Source: an uncultured Erysipelotrichaceae bacterium (GTDB taxonomy: Bacteria; Bacillota_I; Bacilli_A; RF39; UBA660). Taken from it: a DNA stretch of 45,040 nt. The translations under genes were made by a program, and so were the position numbers. This document shows, piece after piece, positions 8,712-17,348 of this stretch. The notes under the pieces are model-generated. The model had not been told where the DNA came from. It saw only the letters and a list, made by a program, of their open reading frames with translations, and did not search any database. The stretch covers positions 1-45,040 of the forward strand of contig CACYLI010000009.1 of assembly GCA_902775285.1 (NCBI GenBank), in the 5' to 3' direction. The number at the start of each line of letters is the position of its first letter. The stretch's first letter is position 1.

Positions 8712-9442
8712 TATTTACCTCTATACATATGATATAAAATGATTCCACTTGATACTCCAACATTTAAGCTTTCACATTTTTTATCCATATCAATTCTAAT
8801 ATTTTTATCACACATATCTAATACTTTTTTACTTACTCCTGCGCCTTCATTTCCAAATACAATAGCATATTTATCTAAATTTTCTAATTTTTCTAAAGAA
8901 ATAGATGACTTCAAAGAAGTTCCAATAATACTAATATTTTTATCTTTAATATCTTTTATAACACTATCTAAATCACAAATAATTATATTAATATTATAAA
9001 TCATTCCTCCAGTACTTCTTAATACTTTTTCATTATATGGATTTACACTAAATTTTGAAAATATAACTGTATCTACTCCAAAAGCTACCGCATTTCTTAT
9101 AATAGTACCAGCATTTCCTGGGTCCTGAACATCATCAAGTATAACTATTTTGTTACCAAGATCTTTTTTATTAATATATTTTGAAATTCCAATTATTCTC
9201 GGAGTACTATTTAAGGAACTTATACTTTTCATAACTTCTTTAGTAACATAATTACACTCAAAATCAAATCTATTTTCGCATCCTTCTAAAATATATAATT
9301 CTAGTAATAAATTATTTTTTATTGCCTCTTCTACAAGATTTTCTCCCTCAATAACAAATAACTTTTCATTAAACGAATTCTTTTTATCTAATAGTTTTCT
9401 AATATGTTTTATTCTACTATTATCTTTTGAAGTTATTAACAT
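8711..9442 (-). CDS. SpoU/TrmH-family RNA 2'-O-methyltransferase
   Basis: A 243-residue SPOUT-class enzyme expected to methylate the 2'-OH of rRNA or tRNA with S-adenosylmethionine. An N-terminal substrate-binding domain (SRIKHIRKLLDKKNSFNEKL, FVIEGENLVEEA) precedes the knot domain. The knot domain carries VILDDVQDPGNAGTIIRNA, the conserved GNEGAGV motif and ESLNVGVSSGIILY at the C-terminus. This is the Bacillus YsgA / RlmB-like layout; the exact target site cannot be told from sequence. SD GGAGGA precedes the ATG. It is second in the operon after the YgjP-like protein. Confidence 0.9.
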   Translation of the reverse strand: MLITSKDNSRIKHIRKLLDKKNSFNEKLFVIEGENLVEEAIKNNLLLELYILEGCENRFDFECNYVTKEVMKSISSLNSTPRIIGISKYINKKDLGNKIVILDDVQDPGNAGTIIRNAVAFGVDTVIFSKFSVNPYNEKVLRSTGGMIYNINIIICDLDSVIKDIKDKNISIIGTSLKSSISLEKLENLDKYAIVFGNEGAGVSKKVLDMCDKNIRIDMDKKCESLNVGVSSGIILYHMYRGK

Positions 9443-9443
9443 A

Positions 9444-10079
9444 TTATTCCTCCTTCAATACTTGTTGATTTTTCTTATAATCTGGTTTATATTTTCTTAC
9501 ATATTTCCAAAATCTAGGTGAATGATTAAATTCAAGAAGATGACATAATTCATGTATAATTACATAATCAAGTTCATCAATACTATATTTTATTAATTCA
9601 AAATTTAATTTTATTAATTCTTGCTTTTTATTACAATATCCCCATTTTCTAGTCATTTTACCAATTAAAACTTTAGGAAAAGGAATATTTTCTTCAAATA
9701 AATTATAACATACTTTTACTCTTTCATTAAAAATACGTTCTGCTTCATTTTTTAAAAAAGTATTTAAATATGTTTTATTCTTAACATAAACTGTATCATC
9801 TATAAATTCTATCTTAGAAACTGTATTTAAAATAATTACATCATATTTTTTCCCTAAATAATAGAATTCTTCTTTTTTTTGTTCCTTTTTTTGAAGTCTT
9901 TTATCTGCTTCAACAATCATCTTTTCATTATCTTCTATAAAAGATAAGATCATAGACTTAGGTACTAATCTATTACATGATATATAAAGACCATCTGCTT
10001 TTACTTTTAGATACATATTTTTAATACTTTTTCTAGTTATAAAAACATTAAATATTTTTCCATCAAGTTCTATTTGCAT
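9444..10079 (-). CDS. YgjP-like zinc metallopeptidase (DUF45/SprT-like)
   Basis: A 211-residue soluble protein. The zinc motif HELCH lies at 176-180 with a third ligand at H186 in LLEFNHSPRFW, the YgjP family pattern. RKWGYCNKKQELIKLNFEL precedes it, also typical. No signal peptide is present, so it is probably cytoplasmic. It heads the operon running to 6708, with an extended -10 promoter at 10097-10105. Family function is poorly defined; gene neighbours suggest nothing beyond co-expression with RNA-modification genes. Confidence 0.85.
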   Translation of the reverse strand: MQIELDGKIFNVFITRKSIKNMYLKVKADGLYISCNRLVPKSMILSFIEDNEKMIVEADKRLQKKEQKKEEFYYLGKKYDVIILNTVSKIEFIDDTVYVKNKTYLNTFLKNEAERIFNERVKVCYNLFEENIPFPKVLIGKMTRKWGYCNKKQELIKLNFELIKYSIDELDYVIIHELCHLLEFNHSPRFWKYVRKYKPDYKKNQQVLKEE

Positions 10080-10096
10080 AATTAACCTCTATAAAT

Positions 10097-10105
10097 ATTA
10101 TAGCA
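10097..10105 (-). promoter_or_regulatory. extended -10 promoter of the ygjP-trmD operon
   Basis: TGCTATAAT about 18 bases upstream of the YgjP-like start, a few bases after the preceding terminator T run. Confidence 0.6.
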
Positions 10106-10109
10106 TAAT

Positions 10110-10137
10110 AAAAAAGAAGTTCATATTAGAACTTCTT
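10110..10137 (-). terminator. terminator of the InlB-repeat protein gene
   Basis: AAGAAGTTC-TAATAT-GAACTTCTT followed by T run on the minus strand. The stem overlaps the TAA stop. Confidence 0.8.
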
Positions 10138-11482
10138 ATTCATTTAAATCTTGTTCAGTTTCTACAGGGTTTACCTCTACTTCAACAACTGGAGTTTTAT
10201 TTACTTCTACAGTATGTTCTTGACTAGAAGTACTTACTTCTCTACTTTCTTCATTATTTTGAGAAGCAGTAGATTCAGTTTTTACAGGCTCATTTGTTTC
10301 ATTACTTTCAGTTGTTTCTGTTTCTGTAGTTTCAACTGTATCATTAGATTGTGTTTCTGAAACACTTTCAACACTAGAAGGTTCTTGTACTTCTGTATTT
10401 TGTTTTTCTTCTACTTGTGTTTCTTCTTCATCTAATTGTTTTTCTTCTTCATTTACATTATTTTGATCTAACGCTTGTTGATCCATTTCTTGATTTTCTT
10501 TTTCTGTATTATCTAAAGTTGGATCAGCTTCATCACTTGTTTGATTATTTAATTCACTTTCTGAACTTTGAAGATTTTCTTCAGATGTTTTCTCTTCAGC
10601 TAGATTTTCTTCATTCAAAGTTTCATCTTCTTCTGTTTTTCCTTCTTCCGGATTTATTACATCATCTTGACCAGTAGTTACTTTAGCATATAAGTATAAT
10701 TGTGTACCTTCAGTTGGTAAAATATCTTTACTTAATGATGTAACTTGATTAGTATAATTTTCATCAGTATACCATCCAACAAATACTCCTTCAGTTAATG
10801 TTGGATCTTCTAAAGCAATATTACCATCTTCAACTGTATATTCACCATGACTTTCTGTCTCATTAACAACATAAACTACATCATATGTAATTAATGAACA
10901 AACCATATAAATATTTTTGTCTTCGTTAACAGATGTAGTAAAATCATATTCTTCACTCATCTCTTCATCAACATAATATTTACAATCAGTATACCCAGTT
11001 GGAGTATATTCACTTGCATTACTTCCATCCTCTACTTCAACAACTTCACTTTCTTCATTTAAATAGAAAGTAACGCTATGTTTTGTAGCTTCTTCTGTAG
11101 AAGTATTGTCTGTACTTTCTTCTGTACTAGCTTTTGTAGTTTTCTTAGTAACTTTTCTAACTACTGGAAGTGGTTTTTCATAATCATAATTATATGATTC
11201 CTTATCTTCCTTTTTATTATCTTCCTTTTCTGGAACTACAATGTCATCTTCTGGTTTTTTAGGTTCATCTTTTTCTTCCTTCTGACAACCAACTAATAAT
11301 CCAATAATAGTTCCAACTATAACTAATATTGCTAATGCTATAAAGACAATTAATCTTTTATCTTCTGTATCTGTTTCAGAAAAATCATCATCTAGTTGTC
11401 TAAATTCAACATCTTTAACTTTTTTAGGAGCTGAATTTGTTTTCTTTTTAGCATTAGTCTTAGCTGCCTTACTATCTTTCAT
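10136..11482 (-). CDS. membrane-anchored surface protein with InlB-type repeats and acidic tail
   Basis: A 448-residue protein. A basic cytoplasmic N-terminus (about 43 residues) is followed by one membrane segment, LIVFIALAILVIVGTIIGLL (44-63), ending LLVGCQ. The Cys resembles a lipobox, but the long N-region makes a lipoprotein unlikely. Residues about 130-270 hold two or three beta-grasp repeats of the InlB B / Flg_new type, with TFYLNEE and VFVGWYTDENYTNQVT. The last 170 residues are a Glu/Thr/Ser/Gln-rich low-complexity stretch with no LPXTG sorting signal. It lies just downstream of ftsZ but has its own promoter and terminator. Probable role is extracellular, as an adhesin or stalk; the ligand is unknown. 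Confidence 0.7.
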   Translation of the reverse strand: MKDSKAAKTNAKKKTNSAPKKVKDVEFRQLDDDFSETDTEDKRLIVFIALAILVIVGTIIGLLVGCQKEEKDEPKKPEDDIVVPEKEDNKKEDKESYNYDYEKPLPVVRKVTKKTTKASTEESTDNTSTEEATKHSVTFYLNEESEVVEVEDGSNASEYTPTGYTDCKYYVDEEMSEEYDFTTSVNEDKNIYMVCSLITYDVVYVVNETESHGEYTVEDGNIALEDPTLTEGVFVGWYTDENYTNQVTSLSKDILPTEGTQLYLYAKVTTGQDDVINPEEGKTEEDETLNEENLAEEKTSEENLQSSESELNNQTSDEADPTLDNTEKENQEMDQQALDQNNVNEEEKQLDEEETQVEEKQNTEVQEPSSVESVSETQSNDTVETTETETTESNETNEPVKTESTASQNNEESREVSTSSQEHTVEVNKTPVVEVEVNPVETEQDLNE

Positions 11483-11526
11483 TTAACCCTCCTTCTATAG
11501 TAATTACGCTTACTACTCTAATAAAC

Positions 11527-11555
11527 ATTATAGTCTTTGTATCTTATTAAATCAA
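11527..11555 (-). promoter_or_regulatory. promoter of the InlB-repeat protein gene
   Basis: TTGATT (11550-11555), 17-base spacer, TATAAT (11527-11532), about 45 bases upstream of the start. Confidence 0.7.
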
Positions 11556-11583
11556 CTTTTTATGTAAATTTTTTGTAAAATTA

Positions 11584-11614
11584 AAATCACAAAATTGACT
11601 TTGTGATTTTTTTG
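11584..11614. terminator. second hairpin downstream of ftsZ
   Basis: AAATCACAAA / TTTGTGATTT stem. The plus strand carries seven T after it; on the minus strand the tail is TTTTAATTTT. It probably backs up the ftsZ terminator. Confidence 0.5.
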
Positions 11615-11631
11615 TTTTATTTATTTTTAAT

Positions 11632-11653
11632 AAAAAAGAGTTATTAAACTCTT
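11632..11653 (-). terminator. terminator of ftsA-ftsZ
   Basis: AAGAGTT-TAAT-AACTCTT plus T run on the minus strand, overlapping the ftsZ stop codon. Confidence 0.8.
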
Positions 11654-12719
11654 AAAAATCTCTATTTCTTAAAAATGATGGAAGTTCTAATTCTTCATCT
11701 TCTTCAGGAGTTTCAACAGTTCTTTTTTCTCTAGATTCTCCCTCTATAGATCTATATAATGGTTCAGTTGAATCTTCAAATCCTGTTGCAATTACAGTTA
11801 CAACTATTTCATCTGTTAATGCTTCATTAATAACAGCACCAAATATAATATTTACATCAGTATTTGCAACTGCTCTTACTACTTCAACAGCATCTTCAGC
11901 TTCAAATAATGTCATTGAATTTCCACCAGTTATATTAACTATACAATCAGTAGCCCCATTAATAGTTTGTTCTAAAAGTGGACTGTTAACAGCTTGTTTA
12001 GCAGCTTCTACTGCTCTATTATCTCCAAATCCAACTCCAATACCAATTAAAGCATCTCCCTTATCTTCCATAATAGTTCTAACATCTGCAAAGTCTAAGT
12101 TTACAAGTCCAGGAACACTAATTAAGTCAGATATTGATTGAACTCCTAGTCTTAATACATTATCAACTTCTTGAAATGCTGCATTTAAAGGAGTACTTCT
12201 ATCTATTAAATCTCTTAATCTATCATTAGGAATTACAACAATTGTATCTACATGTTTTCTAAGTTCATCAAGTCCTACTAAAGCATAATCCATTCTCTTT
12301 TTACCTTCAAATTTGAATGGTTTTGTTACAATAGCAACTGTTAAACATCCTAAATTTTGAGCTATTTCTGCAACTACTGGAGCAGCACCAGTACCAGTAC
12401 CACCACCAAGTCCACAAGTTACAAAAACCATATCAGCTCCACGAAGTGCATCTTCTATTTCTTCTTTATTTTCTAAAGCAGCTTCTCTACCAACTTCTGG
12501 TCTTGTACCAGCTCCTCTTCCTTTTGTGATTGTTTTACCCAATTGTATCTTATGTTCAGCATGTGAAACATTTAATACTTGTTGATCAGTATTAGCAACA
12601 ATAAATTCAACTCCTCTAAGTCCTGAATCTATCATTCTATTAACAGCATTACATCCACCACCACCAATACCAATAACTTTTATATCAGCAATTTGGTCCA
12701 TCTCTAATTTATTATTCAT
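11652..12719 (-). CDS. ftsZ: cell division GTPase FtsZ
   Basis: The tubulin-like GTPase that forms the division ring at midcell. It has 355 residues. [15 protein letters not shown] (about 17-30) and the tubulin signature [10 protein letters not shown] (105-114) bind GTP. The T7 synergy loop NLDFADV supplies catalytic aspartate for hydrolysis. The C-terminal linker is short (about 20 residues, Glu-rich). The conserved tail peptide is intact as [10 protein letters not shown], the site that binds FtsA. It lies 11 bases after ftsA, in the standard ftsA-ftsZ order, and has a dedicated terminator. Confidence 0.97.
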   Translation of the reverse strand: MNNKLEMDQIADIKVIGIGGGGCNAVNRMIDSGLRGVEFIVANTDQQVLNVSHAEHKIQLGKTITKGRGAGTRPEVGREAALENKEEIEDALRGADMVFVTCGLGGGTGTGAAPVVAEIAQNLGCLTVAIVTKPFKFEGKKRMDYALVGLDELRKHVDTIVVIPNDRLRDLIDRSTPLNAAFQEVDNVLRLGVQSISDLISVPGLVNLDFADVRTIMEDKGDALIGIGVGFGDNRAVEAAKQAVNSPLLEQTINGATDCIVNITGGNSMTLFEAEDAVEVVRAVANTDVNIIFGAVINEALTDEIVVTVIATGFEDSTEPLYRSIEGESREKRTVETPEEDEELELPSFLRNRDF

Positions 12720-12730
12720 ATTTCAACTCC

Positions 12731-13966
12731 TTAATTATTGAAAAAGTATCCATATACTTTTCCGAGTATTGTATTATTATTTGATTTTCTACTATTTAAT
12801 AACTCTTGTTGACCCTCTTCGTCTACTGTTGAAGCAAGTCTATCTCTAAAAGCAAGCTTATCATGATAATATTTGATAAATCCTATAACACTAGAATATT
12901 TATTGTGTCTACATCCTATTTCTCTTACTTTAAAACTTTGCATTTCTTTACCAAATACTTCATCAACAACTAAATTAAAATCATTTAGTTCACTTACTCC
13001 TCCAGTAACTATTATATAACTTATTTCTAGCTTTGTTAAGAGGTTAATTTGTTTTTTAGATAACTCTAATATCTCTCTTATTCTTGAATATATTATTTCA
13101 CTAATCTCATATTGATTTATTTTTATTCTTTCATCTTTATTATTTGAAACCTCTTCGCTCCATGAAGTAGAAGCATTTCTTTTATGTGCTAAAGCAAATT
13201 TTTCTTTTAATTCTCTTGCTTCGCTTCTCCTTATATCATATATATAACATATATCTCTATCTATATTTTTACTACCTAATTCTATAGTTTCTGTCTCAAT
13301 TAAAATTCCTTTCTTAAATACACTTACCTCAGTTTTTTCATCCCCTATATTTATAACAGCTGTATTTTTTTTATCCATTTCTTTTGTTTTAAATTCAAAA
13401 TAATCACTTACACTACCAAAATTTATATCACATACATTTACTCCAATATTTTCAAGTAATGAAATAGCTGTATAAACATTTTTCTTAGGCGCCAAACTTA
13501 ATATTGCCTTACATTTTAACTTATTTGCTTTCATTCCTTTAGGATTCTTAGTTTTCTTTTCTTCATCTAAAGTAAACTCAATTGGTGTTATTGATATAAA
13601 TTCCTTATTATTAGGTACTTTATTATATACACATGCTTGAAGTGTTCTAATTATATCATGACTTTCAATAGTATGTTCTTCATTAGTAATAGTACTACTT
13701 CCTTCAGTTACTATAAATTCTGCATAATATGAGGGTACTAATAAAATAACTTTATTAATTTTAGTATTTAACATCTCTTCACTTCTTGAAAATAATTCTT
13801 TTAATGAAATTAATGTTTCCTCTGGATTAACTATTACTCCTTTTTTTACCCCCTTAGATTTAACTTCAGATACAGATAAAACATGTACTTCATCTTTATA
13901 ATACTCTCCAACTACTAATTTTACAGTAGATGAACCAATATCTAAACTTGATATAATCTCTTTCAT
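12731..13966 (-). CDS. ftsA: cell division actin homologue FtsA
   Basis: The actin-fold ATPase that tethers FtsZ to the membrane and recruits later division proteins. It has 411 residues. Phosphate-1 motif SLDIGSSTVKLVVGE lies at the N-terminus. The SHS2 (1C) region follows, and the adenosine motif appears as YIIVTGGVSELNDF. The C-terminal amphipathic helix for membrane binding is visible as NTILGKVYGYFFNN. Sequence is rather divergent from Bacillus FtsA but the order with ftsZ settles the assignment. It starts 48 bases after the unknown at 14015, with SD AAGGAGG. Confidence 0.92.
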   Translation of the reverse strand: MKEIISSLDIGSSTVKLVVGEYYKDEVHVLSVSEVKSKGVKKGVIVNPEETLISLKELFSRSEEMLNTKINKVILLVPSYYAEFIVTEGSSTITNEEHTIESHDIIRTLQACVYNKVPNNKEFISITPIEFTLDEEKKTKNPKGMKANKLKCKAILSLAPKKNVYTAISLLENIGVNVCDINFGSVSDYFEFKTKEMDKKNTAVINIGDEKTEVSVFKKGILIETETIELGSKNIDRDICYIYDIRRSEARELKEKFALAHKRNASTSWSEEVSNNKDERIKINQYEISEIIYSRIREILELSKKQINLLTKLEISYIIVTGGVSELNDFNLVVDEVFGKEMQSFKVREIGCRHNKYSSVIGFIKYYHDKLAFRDRLASTVDEEGQQELLNSRKSNNNTILGKVYGYFFNN

Positions 13967-13990
13967 GTATCCTCCTTATAATCTAAAAAT

Positions 13991-13999
13991 ATTATATCA
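13991..13999 (-). promoter_or_regulatory. extended -10 promoter of ftsA-ftsZ
   Basis: TGATATAAT about 25 bases upstream of the ftsA ATG. It sits in the AT-only inverted repeat between the upstream gene and ftsA. Confidence 0.5.
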
Positions 14000-14014
14000 A
14001 AAATAATATTTTTT

Positions 14015-14509
14015 TTAAAGTGTTAGTTCATTAAAGGAATAATTAATATTAAAATTAAGATATGGTTTTTCTTCATTATTTTTTCCTATATACTTAATTT
14101 TCAATATAGCTTTTTTACTTTCTGATCCTCTAATAACTTCATCCTTATCAATTGAAGAAGAAATTATAACATCTTCCATATTTATATTAGTCATTACATT
14201 TGTTAATGTATAACTATTAGTTATTATATCTGTATTACCAATATTTAACAAATCATAACTAAATTCTATAGTTTCTTTTTCTTTTAAATCAGGTATTTCT
14301 ACATGAACAAAGTTTTCATCATTATTAACTTTTATTGTCATATCACTATCACTTATTGTTGGATTTGTTATAAATACTTCATAATAATTCTTTACTACGT
14401 TAAAAGAACCTGTTTCTCTATAATGAATAAAAACATGTGTAAAAGTAATACTAGCAACTAGTAAAACAAATATACTAATTAAAATTATAATTTTGTGCTC
14501 ATGTTTCAT
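14015..14509 (-). CDS. N-terminally anchored extracytoplasmic protein, unknown
   Basis: A 164-residue protein I do not recognise. One hydrophobic segment, IIILISIFVLLVASITFTHV, lies at the N-terminus after a short basic/His stretch and serves as signal anchor. The remaining 130 residues look like an all-beta sandwich, with alternating hydrophobic strands such as FVHVEIPDLKEKETIEFSYD and NIGNTDIITNSYTL. This pattern resembles Ig-like or conserved repeat-type extracellular domains. It lies directly upstream of ftsA and downstream of a lipoprotein. An envelope role near division is possible but only by neighbourhood. Confidence 0.6.
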   Translation of the reverse strand: MKHEHKIIILISIFVLLVASITFTHVFIHYRETGSFNVVKNYYEVFITNPTISDSDMTIKVNNDENFVHVEIPDLKEKETIEFSYDLLNIGNTDIITNSYTLTNVMTNINMEDVIISSSIDKDEVIRGSESKKAILKIKYIGKNNEEKPYLNFNINYSFNELTL

Positions 14510-14535
14510 AATAATACCTTTCTATTCTTATTAAA

Positions 14536-14544
14536 ATAATATCA
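14536..14544 (-). promoter_or_regulatory. extended -10 promoter of the anchored beta protein gene
   Basis: TGATATTAT between the preceding terminator and the ATG at 14509; SD AAGG is downstream of it. Confidence 0.45.
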
Positions 14545-14552
14545 TAAAAAAG

Positions 14553-14580
14553 AAAAAAAAGCATTAGTTTTCTAATACTT
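14553..14580 (-). terminator. terminator of the lipoprotein gene
   Basis: GTATTAG-AAAA-CTAATGC followed by eight T on the minus strand, starting at the stop codon. Confidence 0.8.
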
Positions 14581-15559
14581 ATTTTGTTAATGAGACAACT
14601 GATGTAGATGATGCGACTTTAAGTAATTCTTCATTTGTCAAATTATTACCAATCAAATAGTAGTCTTTTCCATCTTTTGACCAGTTTAATGATGAATTAT
14701 TAAGATTTCCTAACACGTTTTCATAGAATACAAGTTCACCAGATGTAGTTGTTACTTCAAAATCTTCTGGACTTTTTGTTGCTTCTTCAATTAATATAAA
14801 TGATTTTTCTCCAGTAAATGTAAGAATTACTCTTTCACTTTCATCTGTTTTAACAGTTTCTTCACTTTTAAATTTTGTTCCGCTTGGTAAATACATTGGA
14901 TATACTATTTCATTAATTGAAGAAGTTGTTTTACAACAATCTTCACTAGCATTATTCTCTACTTCAAAATAATCATCATCAAATTTTGTATTAAATTCGA
15001 TATTTGTTATTTTAAATGTAATATTTTCTGTTCCATTTTTATCATATACTTGTACCATTTCTGGTAATACATCTTTATTAAATGTAATTTTTTGACTTAC
15101 AAGTGAAGTGTTATTTGGATAATTAACTGTAGTAGATACATAATATTTATCATCTTTTTCTTCTAATACTAAATTAGAATCATTTTCCATATCTTTTAAT
15201 AAGGAAGTTAAAATATATGCTTGACTTCCATTATCTGGCCATTCACTTTGAAATTTAAAACTTTTATTTAAACTAGGTGTCACAACATATACTCCGCTTT
15301 TATTTTTAAGTATTATTTGTGTATGTTCACTATCTTTATTTTTTAATTCTGTCCTATAATAATTATCTTTTTTATAATCAACTATTACATCATAATGATA
15401 TAACTCTTCATTACTTAAAATATCCATTTGACCAGTTAACTTATATGTTTCACTATTTTCCAAATTTTTCTTAAATTTTGATTTAATAGATTCATTATCC
15501 ATTTTGTTGCATCCAAATAATAATAAACAAGAAAACATTAATAATATTATTTTTTTAAT
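14579..15559 (-). CDS. LolA-like/DUF4367 lipoprotein, probable ATT start
   Basis: A secreted lipoprotein. From the ATG at 15538 the protein is 319 residues but begins inside the signal peptide and lacks an SD. Reading from ATT at 15559 adds seven codons and gives MKKIILLMFSCLLLFGCN, a textbook lipoprotein signal with lipobox LFGC. GAGGGGG lies 7 bases upstream of this ATT, and an in-frame TGA at 15572-15574 limits the start. The middle (YKLTGQMDILSNEELYHYDV, TFNKDVLPEMVQVYDKNG) resembles LolA/YdcC-type lipid- or lipoprotein-binding beta folds. The C-terminal third (YPMYLPSGTKFKSEETVK, then GKDYYLIGNNLTNEELLKVA) resembles DUF4367. Bacillus YdcC has a similar plan and is linked to sporulation, but that role is not implied here. 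Confidence 0.7.
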   Translation of the reverse strand: MKKIILLMFSCLLLFGCNKMDNESIKSKFKKNLENSETYKLTGQMDILSNEELYHYDVIVDYKKDNYYRTELKNKDSEHTQIILKNKSGVYVVTPSLNKSFKFQSEWPDNGSQAYILTSLLKDMENDSNLVLEEKDDKYYVSTTVNYPNNTSLVSQKITFNKDVLPEMVQVYDKNGTENITFKITNIEFNTKFDDDYFEVENNASEDCCKTTSSINEIVYPMYLPSGTKFKSEETVKTDESERVILTFTGEKSFILIEEATKSPEDFEVTTTSGELVFYENVLGNLNNSSLNWSKDGKDYYLIGNNLTNEELLKVASSTSVVSLTK

Positions 15560-15656
15560 AATAATTCCCCCTCACAATAAATTATATAAATTATAGTAAT
15601 TTATATGAATATATTTTTAAAAATAGTACAAAATATTAGTAAAGTAAGGAGGAGAA

Positions 15657-15869
15657 ATGAACACAGTATATAAAATAGCACTTACTCTAATTATTATTGG
15701 TGCTTTAAACTGGGGAATGGTTGGATTATTTGATGTTAATCTTGTAACACTATTATTTGGTGAAGAGTCAGTTTTAACAAATATTGTTTATGCTATTATC
15801 GGTATATGTGGTCTTATATCAACAGCATTATTATTAAAACCACTTGATGAAGATGTTCATCACAAATAA
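15657..15869 (+). CDS. DUF378 small membrane protein
   Basis: A 70-residue protein with two membrane helices. It begins MNTVYKIALTLIIIGALNWG and continues VGLFDVNLVTLLFG, the DUF378 hallmark, with a short charged C-terminus. Function of the family is unknown. SD AAGGAGG lies just before the ATG. It is one of only two protein genes on the plus strand here, and shares a bidirectional terminator with rplA. Confidence 0.88.
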   Translation: MNTVYKIALTLIIIGALNWGMVGLFDVNLVTLLFGEESVLTNIVYAIIGICGLISTALLLKPLDEDVHHK

Positions 15870-15904
15870 AAAAGAATACTAATAATTACTAGTATTCTTT
15901 TTAT
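15868..15904. terminator. bidirectional terminator between DUF378 gene and rplA
   Basis: AAAGAATACTA / TAGTATTCTTT stem with T runs on both sides; the two convergent genes end against it. Confidence 0.85.
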
Positions 15905-15912
15905 TTAATTAA

Positions 15913-16602
15913 TTATAATCCTAAAGAATTTCTATCAATTTTAATTCCAGGACTCATAGTTGATGATAAACTTACATTTTTAATAAATGTACCTTTAACA
16001 CCAGTAGGTTTATTTTTAACGATTTCATTAATAATTGCTCTTAAGTTTTCTTCTAATTTTTCTTCAGTAAATGATAATTTACCTATAGATACATGAACAT
16101 TACCATATGAATCATTTTTATATTCAACCATACCTTTTTTGATATTACTAATAGCATCTTTTACATTAGTAGTAACTGTTCCAAGTTTTGGATTTGGCAT
16201 TAATCCTTTAGGTCCTAAAATTTTACCTAATTTTCCTAATGCTGGCATCATTTCTGGAGTTGCTACGATAGTATCAAAATCAAACCAATTTTCTTTTTCG
16301 ATTTTTTCTAACATATCTTCAGCACCAACAAATTCTGCATCAGTTGCTTCAGCTGCTTTAGTTTTAGTAATAACTAGTACTCTTTTAGTTTTTCCAGTAC
16401 CATTTGGTAAAACAAAGCTTCCTCTTACATTCATATCAGTCTTTTTAGCATCGATATTTAATTTTAATGCAAGATCAACTGTTTCATCAAACTTTCTAGT
16501 TTTTAAACTTTTAAGTACTTTAATCGCTTCACTAACTTCATATTCTTTATTTTTTTCTACGTTAGCAGAAGCTTCCACATACATCTTACTATGTTTCTTC
16601 AT
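15913..16602 (-). CDS. rplA: 50S ribosomal protein L1
   Basis: A 229-residue protein of the L1 stalk that assists release of deacylated tRNA from the E site, and in many bacteria represses its own operon. It begins MKKHSKMYVEASANVEKN. The conserved GSFVLPNGTGK and LGKLGKILGPKGLMPNPK stretch is intact, with GVKGTFIKNVSLSSTMSPG at the end. It follows rplK by 62 bases, with SD AGGAGGT-like bases before the ATG. Confidence 0.97.
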   Translation of the reverse strand: MKKHSKMYVEASANVEKNKEYEVSEAIKVLKSLKTRKFDETVDLALKLNIDAKKTDMNVRGSFVLPNGTGKTKRVLVITKTKAAEATDAEFVGAEDMLEKIEKENWFDFDTIVATPEMMPALGKLGKILGPKGLMPNPKLGTVTTNVKDAISNIKKGMVEYKNDSYGNVHVSIGKLSFTEEKLEENLRAIINEIVKNKPTGVKGTFIKNVSLSSTMSPGIKIDRNSLGL

Positions 16603-16664
16603 ATACTTAACCTCCTTATGTGGTAATTGGATTATCTATTTTCTCACGATTAATAATTTATTTA

Positions 16665-17276
16665 TTATTCTTCGTCTTCTTTTTGTTCTTCAGTTTCTTT
16701 ATCTTGATGAGTTGTTTCTACTTCAACATTATTTCCTTCAGCTAATTCTCTAGCGCTTTCTTCAGCTTCTTCAAGTTCAGCTTCTAATTTAGCAGCTTGT
16801 TGTTCAGCTTTTTCAGCTTCACGAGCTTGTTCTTCTAATTCAGTATCATTAAGGCCTTTAACAGCAATACCCATATTTCTAGCAGTACCAGCTACAATCT
16901 TAATAGCTGATTCAATATCATAAGCATTTAAATCAGGCATTTTAATTTCTGCTATTTTCTTAATTTCATCTTTTGTTAAAGTAGCTACGATTTGGTTAGC
17001 ACCTTTAGTACTACCCTTACTAATTCCAGCAGCTTTTAATATTAATGAAGCTGTTGGTGGAGTTTTTAATACAAAGTCAAATGTTCTATCTTCATAAATA
17101 GAAATTTCAACTGGTACTATATCTCCCATTTTATCTCTAGTTGCTTCATTGTACTTAGTACAAAATTCTTGTAGATTAATTCCTGCAGGTCCTAATACAG
17201 TTCCAACTGGTGGAGCTGGTGTAGCTTTACCTGCTTGAATTTGTAATTTAATTTTCTTTACAACATTCTTTGCCAC
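16665..17276 (-). CDS. rplK: 50S ribosomal protein L11 with C-terminal extension
   Basis: The GTPase-centre protein that binds 23S rRNA and is needed for stringent response. The core is normal: [55 protein letters not shown], ending [12 protein letters not shown] at about residue 142. An extra 60 or so residues follow, rich in Glu and Ala, with predicted coiled coil ([19 protein letters not shown]) and an acidic end. Standard L11 stops at about 141. I chose the GTG at 17276, since AGGAGGT lies just upstream; a GTG at 17285 overlaps the SD. The total is 203 residues. Confidence 0.95.
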   Translation of the reverse strand: MAKNVVKKIKLQIQAGKATPAPPVGTVLGPAGINLQEFCTKYNEATRDKMGDIVPVEISIYEDRTFDFVLKTPPTASLILKAAGISKGSTKGANQIVATLTKDEIKKIAEIKMPDLNAYDIESAIKIVAGTARNMGIAVKGLNDTELEEQAREAEKAEQQAAKLEAELEEAEESARELAEGNNVEVETTHQDKETEEQKEDEE

Positions 17277-17315
17277 GAAAAACACCTCCTATATTTTAGA
17301 TAATTTTTTTTCGCG

Positions 17316-17348
17316 AGTGGTTCGCGATAATCCATATAATCTCCCACT
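17316..17348 (-). promoter_or_regulatory. putative L1-binding leader of rplK-rplA
   Basis: The rplK 5' leader contains AGTGGGAG, then ATGGA, then ACCACT. This copies the order of conserved elements of the L1-binding region of 23S rRNA (GGUGGGAG, AUGGA, ACCACC). AGTGG can pair with CCACT. The CCACT also forms the loop of a competing perfect TCGCGA / TCGCGA hairpin (17311-17327), so two folds are mutually exclusive. L1 autoregulation through such mimics is known; here it is inferred from sequence. Confidence 0.55.

Noticed and set aside
16139..16753. Plus-strand 204-codon frame over rplA
   Set aside because: Lies antisense to rplA and the end of rplK, both unambiguous; caused by low stop frequency in this composition.
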